A stretch of DNA of 64,000 nucleotides from Streptomyces alfalfae (GCF_004127445.1 NZ_QEXM01000012.1:219722-283721), one strand, 5' to 3'; positions 17,551 to 26,892 are shown, counted from the first letter of the stretch. Notes: a model not told the origin generated them from the sequence alone. Translations and numbers: made by a program.

Positions 17551-17829
17551 TCATCGGTCGGCGCTCCGTCCGTGGAGCGCCGGCTGGGTGGCCGTCACGG
17601 TGTCGAGATGGGGGCACGGGCGAGCGGCGCTGTTCAGAAGCAGCAGGCAAGCTGTGAGCAGTACCGGTTGCCAGTGAGCGGGCTGTTGGGCGACCAGGAG
17701 CTGCCCTGCGGTGGCAACGGTGTTGCTCAGTGCGTCGTTGACGCACCAGGGGCATGGACGTGGCAGGCGAGGTGCGCGAAGGCGGGCGTGGCGTGGTATG
17801 CGGTGGCGCCGCCAAGGGGAGGGGGCCAT
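17551..17829 (-). CDS. Small hypothetical protein with one hydrophobic segment
   Basis: 92 aa from the ATG at 17829, preceded by AGGAG 7 nt upstream. A basic N-terminus (PWRRHRIPRHARLRAPRLPR) is followed by CPWCVNDALSN and a hydrophobic stretch PVLLTACLLLLNSA. The CPWC motif could be redox-active or metal-binding. The stop overlaps the first possible ATG of the XRE-like gene (ATGA), which indicates coupling. No family recognised. Confidence 0.5.
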   Translation of the reverse strand: MAPSPWRRHRIPRHARLRAPRLPRPCPWCVNDALSNTVATAGQLLVAQQPAHWQPVLLTACLLLLNSAARPCPHLDTVTATQPALHGRSADR

Positions 17830-18379
17830 TTGCGTTCTCCTGTGCAGTGGGGCTCGCGCCTTGGGCCCCAGCCGGTGACGGCGATCGGTGAGCTGGGGCC
17901 CTCGTGCTGACCGAGGTCTCGGTATCCGGACGAAGGTCAAAGTTAAGGCGAACTCTGCCCTCAGCAACGGTGGTTGGGGCGGCCCACCGTGAGCCTGATG
18001 GCCCGTTCACGGCCTCGGCATCGTGGTGATGAACGTGCGTGCGGAGGGTGGCGTTCGATTAGCCCGCGAGACAGCGCACTGACTGGTGCGCTGCCAATAC
18101 TGCTGCTGAGAGCCTCAAGCCACTCCGGTGATCGACCGGGGAGCGGCGACATGTGCGAATGGGCGACGCACGTACGTGAGGGCCACCGGACGCGGTCGGA
18201 CTGTCGGATGAATTGCTCTGCTTGCCAAGCGCACTTGCATGTGGCGCCCATCAGTTGAGAACGAGACGTTGTGGCCGCCCTCGGCATAGATGTCCCTCGT
18301 ATGGGCGATCCTGACAAGAGCCGACCAAAATGCAATTGCAGTCCGGCGATGGCGGTTGGACACCCAAGGAGGTCATCCG
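17830..18379. other. Divergent intergenic region, no gene seen
   Basis: About 550 bp between the small leftward pair and the rightward DUF397 gene. It is somewhat less GC-rich near 18090-18360. No convincing reading frame was found; it probably holds promoters for both sides. Confidence 0.5.
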
Positions 18380-18688
18380 GTGAAGGACCCGGCAGAGACA
18401 GCACAGTCCGCTGCGGCGGAAGGCGTCGGCCACGCCTGGCGCAAGAGCTCCTACAGCCTTCCCGAAGGATCCTGTGTAGAGATCGCCCGCCCGGACGGAG
18501 ACCAGGTGCTCTTCCGGGATTCCAAGGTCACTGACGGACCTGTGCTCCGGGTCCGCGCCGGAGCAGCCGAGTCGTTCACGAGTGCGTTGTCGCGTGGCGG
18601 TCTCCAAGCCCAGAAGGCCGCTGAACAGGGAAGCCGTGTCCGCACGCACGAACCATGCCGGACACCGACCCTGCAGAAACGGCCATGA
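18380..18688 (+). CDS. DUF397-domain protein
   Basis: 102 aa from a GTG at 18380 with a perfect AAGGAGG (18366-18372). The DUF397 signature is present: HAWRKSSYSLPEGSCVEIAR, then VLFRDSK and a domain end at AAESFTSALSRG. Such small proteins accompany XRE-DUF5753 regulators in streptomycetes (Scr/BldB-like pairs), and the regulator lies 1.3 kb away at 19730-20665. The last 30 residues are atypical and may be a read-through tail. Confidence 0.85.
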   Translation: MKDPAETAQSAAAEGVGHAWRKSSYSLPEGSCVEIARPDGDQVLFRDSKVTDGPVLRVRAGAAESFTSALSRGGLQAQKAAEQGSRVRTHEPCRTPTLQKRP

Positions 18689-18874
18689 CACTGGCGGAAG
18701 CGCTCCACGGAGCCGTCAGAATGCGGCCAGAAGCGGTTTATCGAGAAAGCGTTCCGCGGCTGGACAGCGGAAGTGACGAGTCAGTATGGATAGAGACACT
18801 GCAAGTGCATTCCGCCTGTGACGTGGGCGAACTTCGGCACGCAGCCAGGGGAAGCGGCGATGGGGGGAGTGTCC

Positions 18875-19696
18875 ATGCCCGAGCGTGGTGACAGTGACGA
18901 CAACATCGACTTACGGCAGGACCAGGCGCACAGCGCCCGTATGTACGACTATTACCTGGGCGGCAAGACGAACTACGCGGTCGACCGGGACGCCGCCGAG
19001 CAGGTCATCAAGGCGTTTCCGGCCATAGGAACCGTCGCCCGGGTCAACAGGGCCTACATGCACCGCGCCATGCGCCACCTCGCCACAGCGGGTGTGCGAC
19101 AGTTCATCGACGTCGGCACTGGCATCCCCACGGCGCCCAACCTCCATGACATCGTCCAGGAGGTGGCGTCTGAAGCCCGGGTCGTCTATGTCGACAACGA
19201 CCCCATCGTGCTGGTGTACGCCGACGCGCTCCTGGGCGGAAGCCCCCAGGGCCGCACCGCCTACGTCCATGGCGACGCCACTGCCCCCGGACGTCTCCTC
19301 GCCGCCGTCCGGGAGCAAAACGTCTTGAACCTGGACGAGCCGGTGGCTCTGAGCCTGCACGCGCTGCTGCACTTCGTCCCCGACCACCTCGAGCCCGGCC
19401 GGATCGTGGCCGAATTCATGGCTCAGCTACCCTCCGGCTCCTACCTCAGCCTCACCCACTGCACCGGTGACTTCGACCCCGAGGCATGGCAGAAGATCAG
19501 CGACACGTACAACGCACGTGGGACTCCGGCTCAGGTCCGCTCTCGGGATGAGGTCCTGCCCTTCTTCGACGGCCTCGAACTCATCGACCCCGGAGTGGTC
19601 CTGGCCCACCAGTGGCGGCCCGAGGCCGGCAGTGGCCCCGCAGTCCTCACCGACCGGCTCGTCTCGCTCTATGCCGGAGTGGCACGCAAACCCTGA
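18875..19696 (+). CDS. SAM-dependent methyltransferase, DUF574 (PF04672) family
   Basis: 273 aa from the ATG at 18875, preceded by GGGGGGAG; ATG codons at 18818 and 18860 are alternatives. Family hallmarks: SARMYDYYLGGKTNYAVDRD at the N-terminus, FIDVGTGIPT as the SAM-binding motif, VVYVDNDPIV, and a C-terminal VLPFFDGLELIDPGVV. These enzymes are abundant in Streptomyces next to XRE-DUF5753 and DUF397 genes, and their substrates are unknown. A strong bidirectional terminator begins at its stop codon. Confidence 0.93.
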   Translation: MPERGDSDDNIDLRQDQAHSARMYDYYLGGKTNYAVDRDAAEQVIKAFPAIGTVARVNRAYMHRAMRHLATAGVRQFIDVGTGIPTAPNLHDIVQEVASEARVVYVDNDPIVLVYADALLGGSPQGRTAYVHGDATAPGRLLAAVREQNVLNLDEPVALSLHALLHFVPDHLEPGRIVAEFMAQLPSGSYLSLTHCTGDFDPEAWQKISDTYNARGTPAQVRSRDEVLPFFDGLELIDPGVVLAHQWRPEAGSGPAVLTDRLVSLYAGVARKP

Positions 19697-19737
19697 CCGG
19701 TGAGCCCCCGCCCCGGACGGCCCGGGGGCTCACCGGT
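19696..19737. terminator. Strong bidirectional terminator hairpin
   Basis: A 15-bp perfect stem (arms 19696-19710 and 19723-19737; inner part gagcccccg/cgggggctc) with a 12-nt loop lies between the convergent methyltransferase and XRE genes and includes the XRE stop codon. Confidence 0.85.
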
Positions 19738-20665
19738 ACAGGCTGCGCAGCTGCTGCAGTTTGCGTCGAGTCGCCGCAGGGGCCAACGAGGCGTACTGCA
19801 GCGCGTCGAACTCCCTGACCCGCCGGTCGACCATGTCGTCATCCTGGATGATCACTCCGCCTTCGAAGAGTTCCGAGTAGACGACGGAGGGCATGATTCG
19901 CTCGGCGAAGTCGAAGATGGTGGTCGGCCCGACCTCGGCGTGCACGTGCGGGTTGGCCTGCTCGGCCAGGCGCAGCTGGTAGCGGCCGCTGTCCATCAGG
20001 CACAACAGGTGCTCGATCTGCTCCAGCATGATGGCCGAGGAGCCCACCGGCCGCCGCAAAGCCCCCTCATCCACTACGCCGATGAACGACTTGGTCTCAG
20101 CGGCCGCGAACCGCCGCTGTCGCTCGGCCCTGAACTGCCACAACTCCTCGTGCGATTGCGCGTCGCCGCGGGCTCGGCTGATCAGTGCCCGCCCGTAGGC
20201 GGCTGTCTGGAGCTGGCCGTGCAAGACCAGCGGCTCATACGACTTCACCCGCTCCGCCAGCTCCTCGTAGCTCACCATGGCCTGCAGGTAGCGCTGCGTC
20301 ACACCCGTCCACGACTGCCACCACGCCGGCTCATTGGCGACCGCAGCGAGGGTGCGCAACCGTTCACGCTCCGCGGGGTCGCTGACTGCGTAGGCGGTGA
20401 ACAGTCGCTCCAGGTCGGCTGACTTGGCCTTGAACGTACCCGTCTCGATGCGGCTGATCTTCGACTCGGACGCGTTTAGCCGGCGTGCGACTTCCTCTTG
20501 TTTCAGCCCGGCCTTCAGACGCAGGTCCAACAGAGCAAGGCCCAACAGACGGCGCTGCGCGGACGGCGCAGCCTCACTGTGCAGGAAGCGCACCCCACCG
20601 CGCCCGCCTGCCGCAGGTTCCCCCCTGCTTTCGTCTCCACCGGCCTCGGCCAAGTGCTTGACCAC
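19730..20665 (-). CDS. XRE-family regulator with DUF5753 domain
   Basis: 311 aa from a GTG at 20665 with GAGGAG 5 nt upstream; the longer frame to 20707 has no RBS. The HTH (about residues 35-90) reads LRLKAGLKQEEVARRLNASE followed by SKISRIETG. The DUF5753 domain covers the rest (VTQRYLQAMVSYEELAERVK, then TFGV-like positions as SFIGVVDEGALRR, and FEGGVIIQDDD). Such regulators pair with DUF397 proteins in development and antibiotic control. The pair here is split by the DUF574 methyltransferase and is convergent to it. Confidence 0.92.
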   Translation of the reverse strand: MVKHLAEAGGDESRGEPAAGGRGGVRFLHSEAAPSAQRRLLGLALLDLRLKAGLKQEEVARRLNASESKISRIETGTFKAKSADLERLFTAYAVSDPAERERLRTLAAVANEPAWWQSWTGVTQRYLQAMVSYEELAERVKSYEPLVLHGQLQTAAYGRALISRARGDAQSHEELWQFRAERQRRFAAAETKSFIGVVDEGALRRPVGSSAIMLEQIEHLLCLMDSGRYQLRLAEQANPHVHAEVGPTTIFDFAERIMPSVVYSELFEGGVIIQDDDMVDRRVREFDALQYASLAPAATRRKLQQLRSLYR

Positions 20666-20980
20666 CAACGCTCCTCGCACGTCTAGGGTGTTGCCTGAGT
20701 GAGGCACTCATCCTGCACGACGGTCCCGAATCGACGTTGTGGAATCGCAAAAGTTTCCAACGCGACACATACGGTCGAAAGCCCGTTTCCCATGGAGCCT
20801 CCAGTTGCAGCACCTCCGGTGTCAGCGGGAAGGAGCTTCGTCCGCTGCGCGGTCACAAGACCACCCTCGACCGTCTCCGAGTGGATCACTGGCTGAAGGC
20901 AGCCCTCGACCGCGAGCCGTACTCACTGGGAAACTGACACCGCCGCGGACGGGCAAGACGCCGCCGCAAGGGGCGCGACG
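20666..20980. other. Intergenic region without a recognisable gene
   Basis: About 315 bp upstream of the XRE gene. Lower GC at 20700-20770, consistent with a promoter. No gene seen. Confidence 0.45.
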
Positions 20981-21100
20981 TCATGGCGATCCTTTTCGGC
21001 CTTTGAGGATGTCGATGACGAGGCCCACGGCTGTAACGAGCAGCGCAACGAAACCCATCACGTTGGCGGCCGCCGAGCCACTCACGGCCCAGCTCCACAT
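20981..21100 (-). CDS. 39-aa single-span membrane peptide
   Basis: A 40-codon frame on the minus strand opens MWSWAVSGSAAANVMGFVAL, continues with a hydrophobic stretch ending LVIDIL and closes with a basic tail KGRKGSP. A weak GGGACGGGA element precedes the ATG. The layout (short polar start, one transmembrane helix, positive tail) is that of small membrane or holin-like peptides. No paralogue or family is recognised, and the frame is short enough that chance cannot be excluded. Confidence 0.4.
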   Translation of the reverse strand: MWSWAVSGSAAANVMGFVALLVTAVGLVIDILKGRKGSP

Positions 21101-21262
21101 TCCCGTCCCCGGGGCAGGCACGGAAAGGCGTGTCAGGAAAGCCAGCAGAGAGTCAGCCCAGCGGCCTCGGCGACAGTGAGCTTCAATTCAGCCACCTTGC
21201 GCTCGCACACGGACGTAGACAGTCGGCTCCGGCGTCGACGACCGGCAGCTTCACGGACGAGA

Positions 21263-22591
21263 TCAGCTGCTGGATCGGCGACCACGACGTTCACCTGGCA
21301 GAAATCCCGTGCTCCCCACACAGGGGCGGCGAGGAGGTCGGTTCCGGCCCTGGTTCGCCGTGGGCGGGCGGGTGGTTCTACGGCGGTCCAGGAAGCGGGC
21401 CAGCCTGGTGGTCGCATCGGTGAGGACGTCAGGAGCGGGCAGCGTGACCATGCGCAGGTGACCGGGCGAGACCGGACCGAGGCCGGAGCCGGAGACGACG
21501 AACAGTCCCTCCTCGTGCAGCAGATCGGCGGCCAGGCTCTCATCGTCGCCCAGACGGTACTTCCCGGGCATGATGCGTGGGAAAACGTAGAACGCGCCGC
21601 GGGGTTTGACGGCCCTTACCCCCGGAATGTCGGTGAGCAGGCGCCAGAGGTGATCTCGCCGGACGCGCAGTGCGCCTCCCGGGGCGGTCAACGCCGGCGT
21701 GTCGTTGACGCGCAGCGCGGTCTCCACGGCGCGCTGGGCGGGAACGTTCGGGCACAGCCGCAGCGACACGAGGGAGTCGAGCGCGGCGACGTAGTCGCTC
21801 GCGGGCCCTCGGGGTCCGGTCAGTGCCAGCCATCCCATGCGGTAGCCGGGGATGCGGCTGCGCTTGGACAGCCCTCCCAGGGTCAGGCACGGTACGTCCG
21901 GGGCACACGTCGCGAGCGGTATGTGCCGGATGCCGTCGTAGAGGAAGTCCGCGTATATCTCATCGGCCAGCAGGACCAGGCCGTGCCTGCGGGCGACGTC
22001 GGCGATGCCTTCGAGGACCTCGCGCGGCCATACGGCGCCGGTGGGGTTGTTGGGGTTGATCACCACGATCGCTCGCGTCCGGTCAGTCACCCTGCGGGCG
22101 ACCTCATGTGGATCGGGACACCAGTCGGAGGCTTCGTCGCACAGATAGTGCACCGGTCGTCCGCCTGCCATGACGACGGACGCGGTCCACATGGGATAGT
22201 CCGGTGCCGGGATGAGGACCTGGTCCCGAGGGTTCAGCAGCGCGTGCAGGGACAGGGGGGCGAGTTCCGAGACTCCGTTGCCGAGGTAGACGTCGCACGA
22301 CCGCACCGTGTCCAGCCCCTTGTCGCGGTAGTGCCGGGCCACCGCGTCACGGGCTTCCGGGAGCCCCGCGGCGCTGCTGTACCCGCAGGAGCGGCCGAGG
22401 TGGTCGCGCACCACCTCGACGACCTCGGGTGCGGGCGGCAGACCGAACGCGGCGGGGTCTCCGAGGTTCAGTGCGAGCACGTCCTCCCCGGCGGCTCGCA
22501 TGCGTTCGGCCTGTGCCGCCAAGGGGCCGCGCATGTCGTACGAGACACGTGACGACTTCTGTGACGTGCGGACGCGGGAGCGGGACATCAT
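21263..22591 (-). CDS. AlaA-like class I PLP aminotransferase
   Basis: 442-aa fold-type I aminotransferase. Recognisable elements: GYSSAAGLPEARDAVARHY, the PDYPMWTA and INPNNPTGAVW motifs, the Asp-Glu pair in LADEIYADFLYDGIRHI, the PLP lysine in GGLSKRSRIPGYRMGW, and RLCPNVPAQRAVETAL. The closest pattern I know is the alanine transaminase AlaA, which also handles branched-chain substrates. Its ATG overlaps the NRPS stop (ATGA), so it is translated with the NRPS. It could supply the amino acid or aminate the aldehyde released by the reductase domains. About 40 Arg/Pro-rich residues extend past the usual C-terminus. Confidence 0.9.
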   Translation of the reverse strand: MMSRSRVRTSQKSSRVSYDMRGPLAAQAERMRAAGEDVLALNLGDPAAFGLPPAPEVVEVVRDHLGRSCGYSSAAGLPEARDAVARHYRDKGLDTVRSCDVYLGNGVSELAPLSLHALLNPRDQVLIPAPDYPMWTASVVMAGGRPVHYLCDEASDWCPDPHEVARRVTDRTRAIVVINPNNPTGAVWPREVLEGIADVARRHGLVLLADEIYADFLYDGIRHIPLATCAPDVPCLTLGGLSKRSRIPGYRMGWLALTGPRGPASDYVAALDSLVSLRLCPNVPAQRAVETALRVNDTPALTAPGGALRVRRDHLWRLLTDIPGVRAVKPRGAFYVFPRIMPGKYRLGDDESLAADLLHEEGLFVVSGSGLGPVSPGHLRMVTLPAPDVLTDATTRLARFLDRRRTTRPPTANQGRNRPPRRPCVGSTGFLPGERRGRRSSS

Positions 22592-25500
22592 GCGCTCTTC
22601 CTTGTGGTGGCTGCGGCGCGAGAGGGGGCCGGTGGCGGTGCGAGAAACCCCGTACGCGTGAACTGGCCCAGGTAGGTGTCGAGCAGTCGGGCGTCGACGG
22701 GCGGGCAGACGAGTCCGCTGTCGGCGATCGCGGACCGGGTGTTGTGGCGGCCGAACGTGGGGAAGACGCCGTCGGTGTACATCTGTTTGACCGAGACCTC
22801 GCTGTGACGAGCCGGTTCGATGAACATGCCGATGTACGGGGCCATGGGGTGGTCGGGCAGCCGGGCCGTGAGCTCGGCGAGCTTCTCCGTCCAGGTGTCA
22901 TAGGACACGGTCCGCACCGGATAGCCCATGGCGGTCAGGCGCTCCACCAGCAGGGGCAGGCGGGCCGCGTGGGGATTGGTCAGGTGGTAGACGCGTCCGT
23001 CGGGTTCCTGGTGGGTGATGATGTGTGTGATCGCGTCTGCGGTGTAGTCCACCGGTACGAAGTCCAGCGGCAGGGCCATGTCCGGGGCGAGGCCGGTTTC
23101 GGCGATGGTGCGGAACAGGGCGCACATCATGGTGTCGGTGTTCCATACGCCCCGGTCCACGGTTCCGGTCACCTCGTAGGGGCGGTGGATGGCCACCGGC
23201 AGGCCGCGTCGTCCGGCCTCGACGACGAGGTTCTCCGCGACCCACTTGGTCTCGGGATAGCCCAGGGACAGGTGGTCGGCGTGGTCGAGCGGGGTCTGCT
23301 CGTCGACGTGGGTGACGCCGGCGGTGCCGAACCCCGCGATGACCGCGATGGTGGAGATGTGGTGCAGGGGTTTGGTGCTGTGCTCGGCCGCCAGCTCCAG
23401 TACGGTGCGGGTGCCGTCGACGTTGATCGGCGCGAGCGCACGGTAGGGGTAGGCGAAGTTCACCCGGGCGCCGCAGTGCACGATCGAATCGGTCTCACGG
23501 GCCAGCCGGCCCCAGTCTTCTTCGGACAGGCCGAAGTGCGGCTCGGCCAGCTCTCCGAGTACGGGGACGACACGGTCAAGAAGGGGTTCGGGGTCGAGGC
23601 CGTAGCGCCGCATCCTGGCGGCCAGCCGCGCGAGGGCCTGCTGTGGGTCGTCGGCGCGGATCAGACAGTGCACCCGCTCCACACCTTCCCTCAGCAGCCG
23701 GTCCACGAGGTAGACCCCCAGGAATCCGGTCGCTCCGGTCAGCAGTGGCTGCCGGGGTGCCCGCGGGGCGGACGCGGCGGGTGCGCTGAAACGCAGGTCC
23801 GGGTCGAGTCGGCTCTCGGCCGCGAAGTCGGTGTCCGCGCCGCCCGGTTCCTCGTGACCTTCCAGCAGGTTCCGCACCGACGCGGCGAAGTCCCGCAGGG
23901 ACGGGTCGGCGACCAGACTCCGGATCATCGCCCGTCCGAACCCGGCCGGTACCTGCAGCCGTTCACGGACCGCGGCGGTGACCTGAGTGGCCCGCAGCGA
24001 CGTGCCGCCGAGGGCGGAGAAGCGCGCGTCGCGTCCGATGGTGTCCTCGTGAAGGATGTCGCGCCACACACCCGCGAGGACTTCCTCCACCTCGTCCCGG
24101 GGCGCGTCGTCGCGGGCCGCCGGAGCGGCGGGCATTGCCAGGGCGGACAGCGACCTGCGATCGACCTTGCCGCTGGAGGTGAGGGGGAGGGCCTCCACGG
24201 TCGCGATCCGCGTCGGCACCATGTAGCTGGGCAGCCGGTCGCGCACATGCTCGTGCAGGCGAGCCGTGAGGTCCTTGGGCCGATGGCCGCTGTGCGCCAC
24301 GACAGCGGCCACCAACCGCTGCCCCGCCCCCTCGCCGACGACGTCCACCGCTGTCTGACGCACGTGCGGGTGCGCCGACAGCACCGACTCGACCTCGTCC
24401 AGCTCCACGCGGTAACCGCGCAACTTGACCTGGCGGTCGCGCCGCCCGAGGAACTCAAGTGCTCCGTCCTCGCGCCACCGTGCCATGTCGCCGGTGCGGT
24501 AGAGGCGTCCGCGTATCCCCTCGGGACTCCACCGGTCCTCGATGAAGTGTTCCGCCGTCTTCTGTGGGTCGCCGAGATACCCCAGCGCCACTCCGTCCCC
24601 GCCGACCCATAGTTCGCCCGTCTCACCGGGGGCGGCAACCGTGCCGTCCTCGCGCACCACGTAGGCGGTCGATCCGGCGACCGGCACCCCGATGGGCACG
24701 TTCTCGGCCTGCGGGGCCAAGTGGTCCACCCGGCCCACGGTGGACAGGGAGGAGTTCTCTGTGGGCCCGTAGCCGTTGAGGAAGACGCCTGGACGCCCCT
24801 CTGTCAGAACGGCGCGTACCGCACGGGGGCTGAGCGCGTCACCGCCCGCGATGAGGACACGCAACCCGGCGAAGAGATGTGGTGCGAGGTGGGCGTGCTG
24901 GTGGAAGAGGCCCGCGCTCAGCCACATCACGCTGACGCGGCGATCACGCACGATGTTCTCCAGCGCCTTGGAATCCAGCAGGGTCGAGTCCTGTGCGAGG
25001 AGGAGGCAGGCGCCGTTCAGCAGGGTGGCGAAGATCTCGAAGCAGGAGACGTCGAAGGTCAGGTCAGTGGTGGCGAGGACACGGTCGTCGGGCCGGATAC
25101 GCAGTTCTCCCGTCCCGCGGGCCAGCCTGGTCTGGCCGCGGTGGGGGCACACCACGCCCTTGGGGGCGCCAGTGGATCCGGATGTGTAGATGACGTATGC
25201 CGCCTCATCGGCGGCGCGATCGCGCCACCAGTGAGGATCGGCGTCCTCGGGCACGTTGAACAGGTCGTCGGCGCAGACGGCGATCGTGGGGTCCGGTACC
25301 TCCACGGGCTCGTCCGCGCAGTGCACCGCCACTCGGACGCCGGCGTCCCGCAATATCCGGGTCAGCCGGTCGGCGGGCTGGTCCGGGCCGAGCGGAAGGT
25401 AGACGCCGCCCGCGTGCAGGATCGCGAGAATGGTGGCCACTGCCGCTGGAGAGCGGCGCATCACCACCGCGACCACATCCCCGGCGCCGACTCCATGTGC

Positions 25501-25719
25501 CCGCAGTGCCGTGGCTCCGCGCCGGACTTGTACGGCCAGTTCGCCGTAACTCCATGCCCCGTCCGCCCATTCGAGTGCTGCTGCCTCGGGGCGGGCGTCG
25601 GCCTGTTCCGTGAAGAGGAGGGGAATAGTGGCCGCCCGGGGGTGGTCCGTGGGCGCCTGATTCCAGCTGCGGGCATGCCGGGGCAGGGCGGCGGTGGCGG
25701 TTTCGTCTGGTGTTGCCAC
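22588..25719 (-). CDS. Stand-alone NRPS, A-T-R (adenylation-thiolation-reductase) 1
   Basis: 1043 aa, with no condensation domain. A domain about 30-525: YTSGSTGAPKG near 178, NGYGPTEN, YRTGDMARW, GRRDRQVKLRGYRVE and a terminal SSGKVDRR lysine. The specificity positions, aligned by hand to GrsA, read D-V-F-W-I-G-G-S-L-K, close to the known valine code DAFWIGGTFK. T domain: phosphopantetheine Ser in ALGGTSLRATQ near 571. R domain about 655-1040: cofactor motif TGATGFLGVYL, HISTIAV and catalytic GYPETKW. It should load one aliphatic amino acid and release it reductively as an aldehyde or alcohol. It is a close architectural twin of the NRPS at 27663. A 224-bp gap separates it from the methyltransferase upstream. 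Confidence 0.93.
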   Translation of the reverse strand: MATPDETATAALPRHARSWNQAPTDHPRAATIPLLFTEQADARPEAAALEWADGAWSYGELAVQVRRGATALRAHGVGAGDVVAVVMRRSPAAVATILAILHAGGVYLPLGPDQPADRLTRILRDAGVRVAVHCADEPVEVPDPTIAVCADDLFNVPEDADPHWWRDRAADEAAYVIYTSGSTGAPKGVVCPHRGQTRLARGTGELRIRPDDRVLATTDLTFDVSCFEIFATLLNGACLLLAQDSTLLDSKALENIVRDRRVSVMWLSAGLFHQHAHLAPHLFAGLRVLIAGGDALSPRAVRAVLTEGRPGVFLNGYGPTENSSLSTVGRVDHLAPQAENVPIGVPVAGSTAYVVREDGTVAAPGETGELWVGGDGVALGYLGDPQKTAEHFIEDRWSPEGIRGRLYRTGDMARWREDGALEFLGRRDRQVKLRGYRVELDEVESVLSAHPHVRQTAVDVVGEGAGQRLVAAVVAHSGHRPKDLTARLHEHVRDRLPSYMVPTRIATVEALPLTSSGKVDRRSLSALAMPAAPAARDDAPRDEVEEVLAGVWRDILHEDTIGRDARFSALGGTSLRATQVTAAVRERLQVPAGFGRAMIRSLVADPSLRDFAASVRNLLEGHEEPGGADTDFAAESRLDPDLRFSAPAASAPRAPRQPLLTGATGFLGVYLVDRLLREGVERVHCLIRADDPQQALARLAARMRRYGLDPEPLLDRVVPVLGELAEPHFGLSEEDWGRLARETDSIVHCGARVNFAYPYRALAPINVDGTRTVLELAAEHSTKPLHHISTIAVIAGFGTAGVTHVDEQTPLDHADHLSLGYPETKWVAENLVVEAGRRGLPVAIHRPYEVTGTVDRGVWNTDTMMCALFRTIAETGLAPDMALPLDFVPVDYTADAITHIITHQEPDGRVYHLTNPHAARLPLLVERLTAMGYPVRTVSYDTWTEKLAELTARLPDHPMAPYIGMFIEPARHSEVSVKQMYTDGVFPTFGRHNTRSAIADSGLVCPPVDARLLDTYLGQFTRTGFLAPPPAPSRAAATTRKSA

Positions 25720-25943
25720 GCTGGCTCCTTGAAGTCGGTCGGACAGTCGGGTCGTTGTCGTTCAGGTGGACAGTCGGTGCTCGGCTCTGCACGCCGTTCC
25801 CCCACGTCCCACGGGAAGATCGCGCTGTTCACCCCGGGGGCCGGGCGGGTCCACGGTGTGCCGCCGGGCCGCCCGATGCCGCACTCGGCGGGCCTGGCGG
25901 GCCGTTGGCTGCCCCCGGTGCAGCAACGCGGTGCCGAAATGCC

Positions 25944-26873
25944 CTACACAGGGGCCCTTTCGGCGAGGATGCTGTGAACCGACACCCTCCGCTGGAGCAG
26001 GGCGACCGCGAGGTCCGAGGCCATGCGCCGGATCGCCTCCAGGGGCGGGTGCGCCGTCTCGGGGAAGTGGACGTCGATATTGCTCTTCAGCTCCAGAACC
26101 CACCGGGCCGCGTCCTCCGGAGAGGGCAGCACTCGGTCGTCCCGGATCCGGAAGCCACCCTCCCGCAGGACGTCGGTGAGGTAGCGCAGCGACTTGCGGT
26201 GCCCCAAGGCCAGATGGTCCGTGTCCGCGGGCAGGCCAGGCTCATGAGCCAGGAAGTCCTCGCTGTACAGCGTCTCGGAGACGAGGAGCAGGGACCCGGG
26301 CCGCATGCGCCGGGCCAGAGCCTCGACCGCGGTCTCGTACACCCGTGGGGGGAGATGCGTGATCACTCCGCGGGCGACCACCAGGTCGTAGGGCTGTTCC
26401 GGGTCGGGCAGTTCGGCGATGTCGGCGGCGTCGCACAGATAGAGGTGGACGCGATCCGGTCGGGGCACGTCGCGCACGAGGTCGGCGCAGTGGGCGAGCT
26501 GCTCGGCGCTGACGTTCATGCCGTCCACGCGCGGGCAGTCGGGGAACACGTGCGCCAAGTGCCTCAGCGTCGCCCCCCATCCGCATCCCACGTCGAGGAC
26601 GCGTCGCAAGGTGGTGTCTCCGGCCCCGTCCTGGGTGGCGATGGCGAGTTGTCGTTCCAGGTAGCTGAGCCCCGCCTCGTCCAGGGACACGGCACGGGGT
26701 GCGTCCGGGTGACCGAAGACACCCCATTGGAAGTGCAGTTGTTCACCGAGGACCTTCTGCCAGTCACCCGCGGAGTCTTCATAGGCACGGACCACTTGAT
26801 CGCGGAACGGATCGCTGTGGTGGCTCGGCAGTACCTCGTACGTCGCTCCTTCGATGCCGCTCAACGCCTGCAT
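25944..26873 (-). CDS. Class I SAM-dependent methyltransferase
   Basis: 309 aa from the ATG at 26873; a GTG at 26918 in the same frame would place the intergenic hairpin inside the gene, so the ATG is preferred although the GAAAGG element is very close to it. SAM-binding motif I is VLDVGCGWGATLRHL; the following GMNVSAEQL, LYLCDAADIAELP and LVVARGVITHLPP fit cyclopropane-synthase-like or small-molecule C/N/O-methyltransferases. An N-terminal segment, HFQWGVFGHPD, is also typical of them. Its place between two NRPS genes suggests that it tailors their product. Confidence 0.85.
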   Translation of the reverse strand: MQALSGIEGATYEVLPSHHSDPFRDQVVRAYEDSAGDWQKVLGEQLHFQWGVFGHPDAPRAVSLDEAGLSYLERQLAIATQDGAGDTTLRRVLDVGCGWGATLRHLAHVFPDCPRVDGMNVSAEQLAHCADLVRDVPRPDRVHLYLCDAADIAELPDPEQPYDLVVARGVITHLPPRVYETAVEALARRMRPGSLLLVSETLYSEDFLAHEPGLPADTDHLALGHRKSLRYLTDVLREGGFRIRDDRVLPSPEDAARWVLELKSNIDVHFPETAHPPLEAIRRMASDLAVALLQRRVSVHSILAERAPV

Positions 26874-26892
26874 CCTTTCGGGGGTGGGTGGT

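Noticed and set aside
20737..20937. 66-codon plus-strand frame upstream of the XRE regulator
   Set aside because: Weak start context and no recognisable family.
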